Shown here: positions 61,660 through 64,000 of the stretch, piece after piece
How positions within the stretch are numbered: position 1 is the stretch's first letter
Layout: each line of letters begins with the position of its first letter
Source of the DNA: Annona cherimola
Taxonomy: Eukaryota; Streptophyta; Magnoliopsida; Magnoliales; Annonaceae
Reading direction: 5' to 3'
Assembly (NCBI GenBank): GCA_030490835.1
Contig: CM059971.1
Location: 6,306,007-6,370,006, forward strand
Length of the DNA: 64,000 nt
Notes under the pieces: generated by a model
Seen by the model: only the letters and a program-made list of their open reading frames with translations
What the model was told of the DNA's origin: nothing
The model's database searches: none
Position numbers and translations under genes: made by a program

Positions 61660-62125
61660 ATTGCGACTGGCAAGCAACTCTCGCACGGGGTAGAAGGAAC
61701 TGTCGACTATTAAATGAGCTTATTCCCTTGAAGTTGACTAGTAAGTCATATCTAAAGTTAAATATGAATGATATTTTGGATTTCTGGTGTTAGAAAAAGA
61801 TCACTCTCCTCCCTCAAGTTTGTATAAGGTAAGGCTCTCCAACTGGCTTTCTCACATGCTTATAGTAAAGTGTTGGGAACTATTTGTAAGTATAACAGGC
61901 CCGTAACAGGCCCGGGACGGTTTACTACTTGTCTACTTCAACTAGATACCCTAGGACTCAAACTAGATGGCACTCAAAGGTGATGGGTTGGGCTTAGCTT
62001 AGACCTGAAACTAGAGCTCCAATCGAAATACATGACTCGAAACCCAAAGCAATATCTCGAGCAGAGTCGATCCAAAGGAGAAGAAATTGAATACTGTTCA
62101 ATGCACGCAACATCTCATTTTTTAA
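61660..62125. other. segment not shared with the first RLP block
   Basis: This stretch replaces the 5270-7170 interval of the first block. It is GC-richer than its surroundings and contains GTAACAGGCCCGTAACAGGC-like repeats (61900-61918). No gene is recognised. Confidence 0.4.
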
Positions 62126-62545
62126 ATAATTAATAATAAAGATGATACTAAATATAATTTGTAGAATAGATTTTTCATTAATCATCAAAAATATTAAAAA
62201 TAAAAGAATCATCTAAAAAGAGGTTTAATAGAAATAGAGCTATATGTATTGATGACGAAGATAGGATACATTAGCAAGCTAAGTTAAAGATGTTGATGAG
62301 CTGATAGATGGGTATTTCTCGGTCCCAGTTCTCCTGTTCCCCATGTAAGCCATCATACACGCTAATTCAGATTTTGATAAATGAGTAGACATTTATAGCA
62401 CCGTCTAGACCATCATCAATTGCTTGGTCAAGTTACTATTAGATACTAATTACATGAATCAATGGGTCAATACTTCTAGTCTTCTTAATATTACCATTTG
62501 AACCCTTTATAGGTTAGGCCACTCATTAAAAAAAAATTTTAATAT

Positions 62546-62762
62546 AGGGCATGTTTGGCAACATACAAAACCTTTTAATCTAAAATTTTTTAATTTAAAA
62601 TTTTCATCTTTTGTAACTATCATATTTTTTAGTTATTTTTTTACATTATCTGATACAACTATCTTACTTTTTAATCATTTCTAGAAAACTATCTATATAA
62701 CTAACTTATCTATTTTAACATCGAAATTTTTATCATTTTTCAAACATACTACTATAGATGGC
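62546..62762. mobile_element. Tourist-like MITE, orthologous position to 7555
   Basis: GGGCATGTTTGGCAACATAC at the left and TTTTCAAACATACTAC at the right; same insertion point as the 7555-7762 copy in the paralogous block. Confidence 0.65.
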
Positions 62763-63143
62763 CACACTTGAACTATGGCTCGCATCCTCCACACTTGAAC
62801 TATGGCTCGCATCCTCCTAGCTAGTGTTCCTCCGGTTAGAATTTGACATGGGTTACAAAAGAAGGCCTGTTGCTAGTCTTGTGCATGCAGTCCGTATGCA
62901 CACTAGTATTTTCCTATACATGTTCTTGTATATATGTTGAACACCGATATAAGGCTACATTAGTGAGTGAAGTTAAAGCTACATTAGTGAGTGAAGTTAA
63001 AGATGGTGACGAGCGGATAACCTAGTCGCCATATGGTCCTCATACGAACCGTTGTACACGCCAATCTAGACTGTGAGAAATGAATAGATGTCTATTGTCA
63101 CCATGTCGACCATAATCCATTAATTGGTGACACTACTATTAAA

Positions 63144-63445
63144 TGCTGATTACATGGATCAATAGATCAATATTTATAGTCTTTCTACGATCACTATCTT
63201 AACCCTTCATAGGTCAAGTCACCCTTTGAAAAATTAATCAATAAAATATAATGCTGATAGCTACACACGTTGACCCATGTTTTGTCGGCCCACAATCTCA
63301 GTCTGCTCATTACATGGGTCAATGGATCAATATTTATGGTCTTTCTACGACCACCATCTTAACCCTTCATAGGTCAAGTCACACTTTAAAAAATTAATCA
63401 ATATAATATAATGCTGATTGCTACTCTTAAAAAAATTAATCAATA
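63144..63445. repeat. 160-bp tandem duplication
   Basis: TGCTGATTACATGGATCAAT (63144) and TGCTCATTACATGGGTCAAT (63304) start two units sharing TCAATATTTAT(A/G)GTCTTTC and AACCCTTCATAGGTCAAGTC. The first RLP block has one unit plus fragments here (near 8090-8200). Confidence 0.8.
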
Positions 63446-64000
63446 TAATATAATGCTGATAGCTAAATACGTTGACCGATGATTTGTGGCCCCACAATCT
63501 CAATCTAAGCAGTAGTGCACGCTGCTCTCCAACTACTCTTCAATGTCTGGCTGGACATGGATCATTCGCATGTGGTACAGACAACTGATATTATAAGTAT
63601 CTTTACAACCTACACATAATGTAGAAGAAATTCTATAAATACCTCCACCGGACGGACATCTCTACGTTAAAACCGTAACTTTTAGAGGGTAAATTGCTAT
63701 ATAACTTACACCTGGCAGACTTTAAAATAGCGCGAGCAATAGCGCTTACCATCTCGCCATATGCACGGTGGCGTAATGGCATTGGAGAGATGATTGGTAC
63801 GGTATTTTTTCGTGAGCAACGGTGGATAGGATGGGTGGTGTGAACTGAAATATTTTAAAAATTTTATGATTGATATGAAATAATAGAGATAAAGATAGAA
63901 CAAATAGGGTAGTTGGAGTATAATAAAAAAGAAAAATGATTTGAATGTGTAGGTAAAAGAGTAAAAATATGATTATTGATTGATAAATTAGTTAGCTTGG

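Larger units (their letters stand above)
62130..64000. other. upstream block paralogous to 7170-9150
   Basis: Collinear with the first RLP block up to the window edge, including an old MITE (62546-62762) and the second MITE-like element (from about 63788). It lacks the 8642-8932 MITE. No gene is supported; a 60-codon frame at 62843 crosses a short local duplication. Confidence 0.7.

Overview
The window looks like nuclear DNA of a flowering plant. It carries two plant-specific immune-receptor gene families (an LRR receptor-like protein and an LRR subfamily XII receptor kinase with the typical kinase-domain intron), plant L1-type LINEs with DUF4283/CCHC ORF1 and an RNase H tail, and many plant-style MITEs in very AT-rich spacer. 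I cannot name the species or clade. All family names come from reading the translations; no database search was run.

Layout. 1-3.8 kb (minus): a nearly complete receptor-like protein (RLP) gene broken by one in-frame stop. 3.8-18.7 kb: gene-free, with its promoter, dispersed repeats, foldback elements and Tourist-like MITEs. 18.8-22.8 kb: a 5'-truncated, dead LINE. 22.8-28.7 kb: repeats. 28.7-34.8 kb: a structurally complete LINE with a perfect 18-bp target-site duplication, whose stop codons are mostly explicable by C-to-T changes. 35-46.8 kb: foldback elements with 9-bp target duplications, a ~1.9-kb tandem repeat and a non-autonomous hAT element. 46.9-48.3 kb: a hAT-like element with an 8-bp target duplication carrying a captured piece of a NUMOD3-like gene. 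49.7-52.9 kb (plus): an apparently intact LRR-XII receptor kinase of about 1034 residues, the only clearly functional protein gene. 55-56.3 kb: a decayed LINE fragment. 58.4-60.3 kb (minus): a second, badly broken RLP copy. 60.3-64 kb: its upstream region, paralogous to the region upstream of the first RLP.

The two RLP blocks (about 1.35-9.2 kb and 58.36-64 kb) are direct-orientation copies including promoter and upstream MITEs. Transposable elements fill most of the space between them. One MITE is present in the first block and absent at the matching site of the second, which dates its movement after the duplication. RLPs and LRR-XII kinases are both cell-surface immune receptor families, so this is best read as a decaying immune-receptor cluster heavily invaded by mobile DNA.

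The most unusual structures are the foldback elements whose ends carry the self-complementary 14-mer TGCACCCGGGTGCA, the hAT element with captured exon sequence, and the C-to-T pattern of LINE inactivation. No CRISPR, tRNA or rRNA gene was seen.
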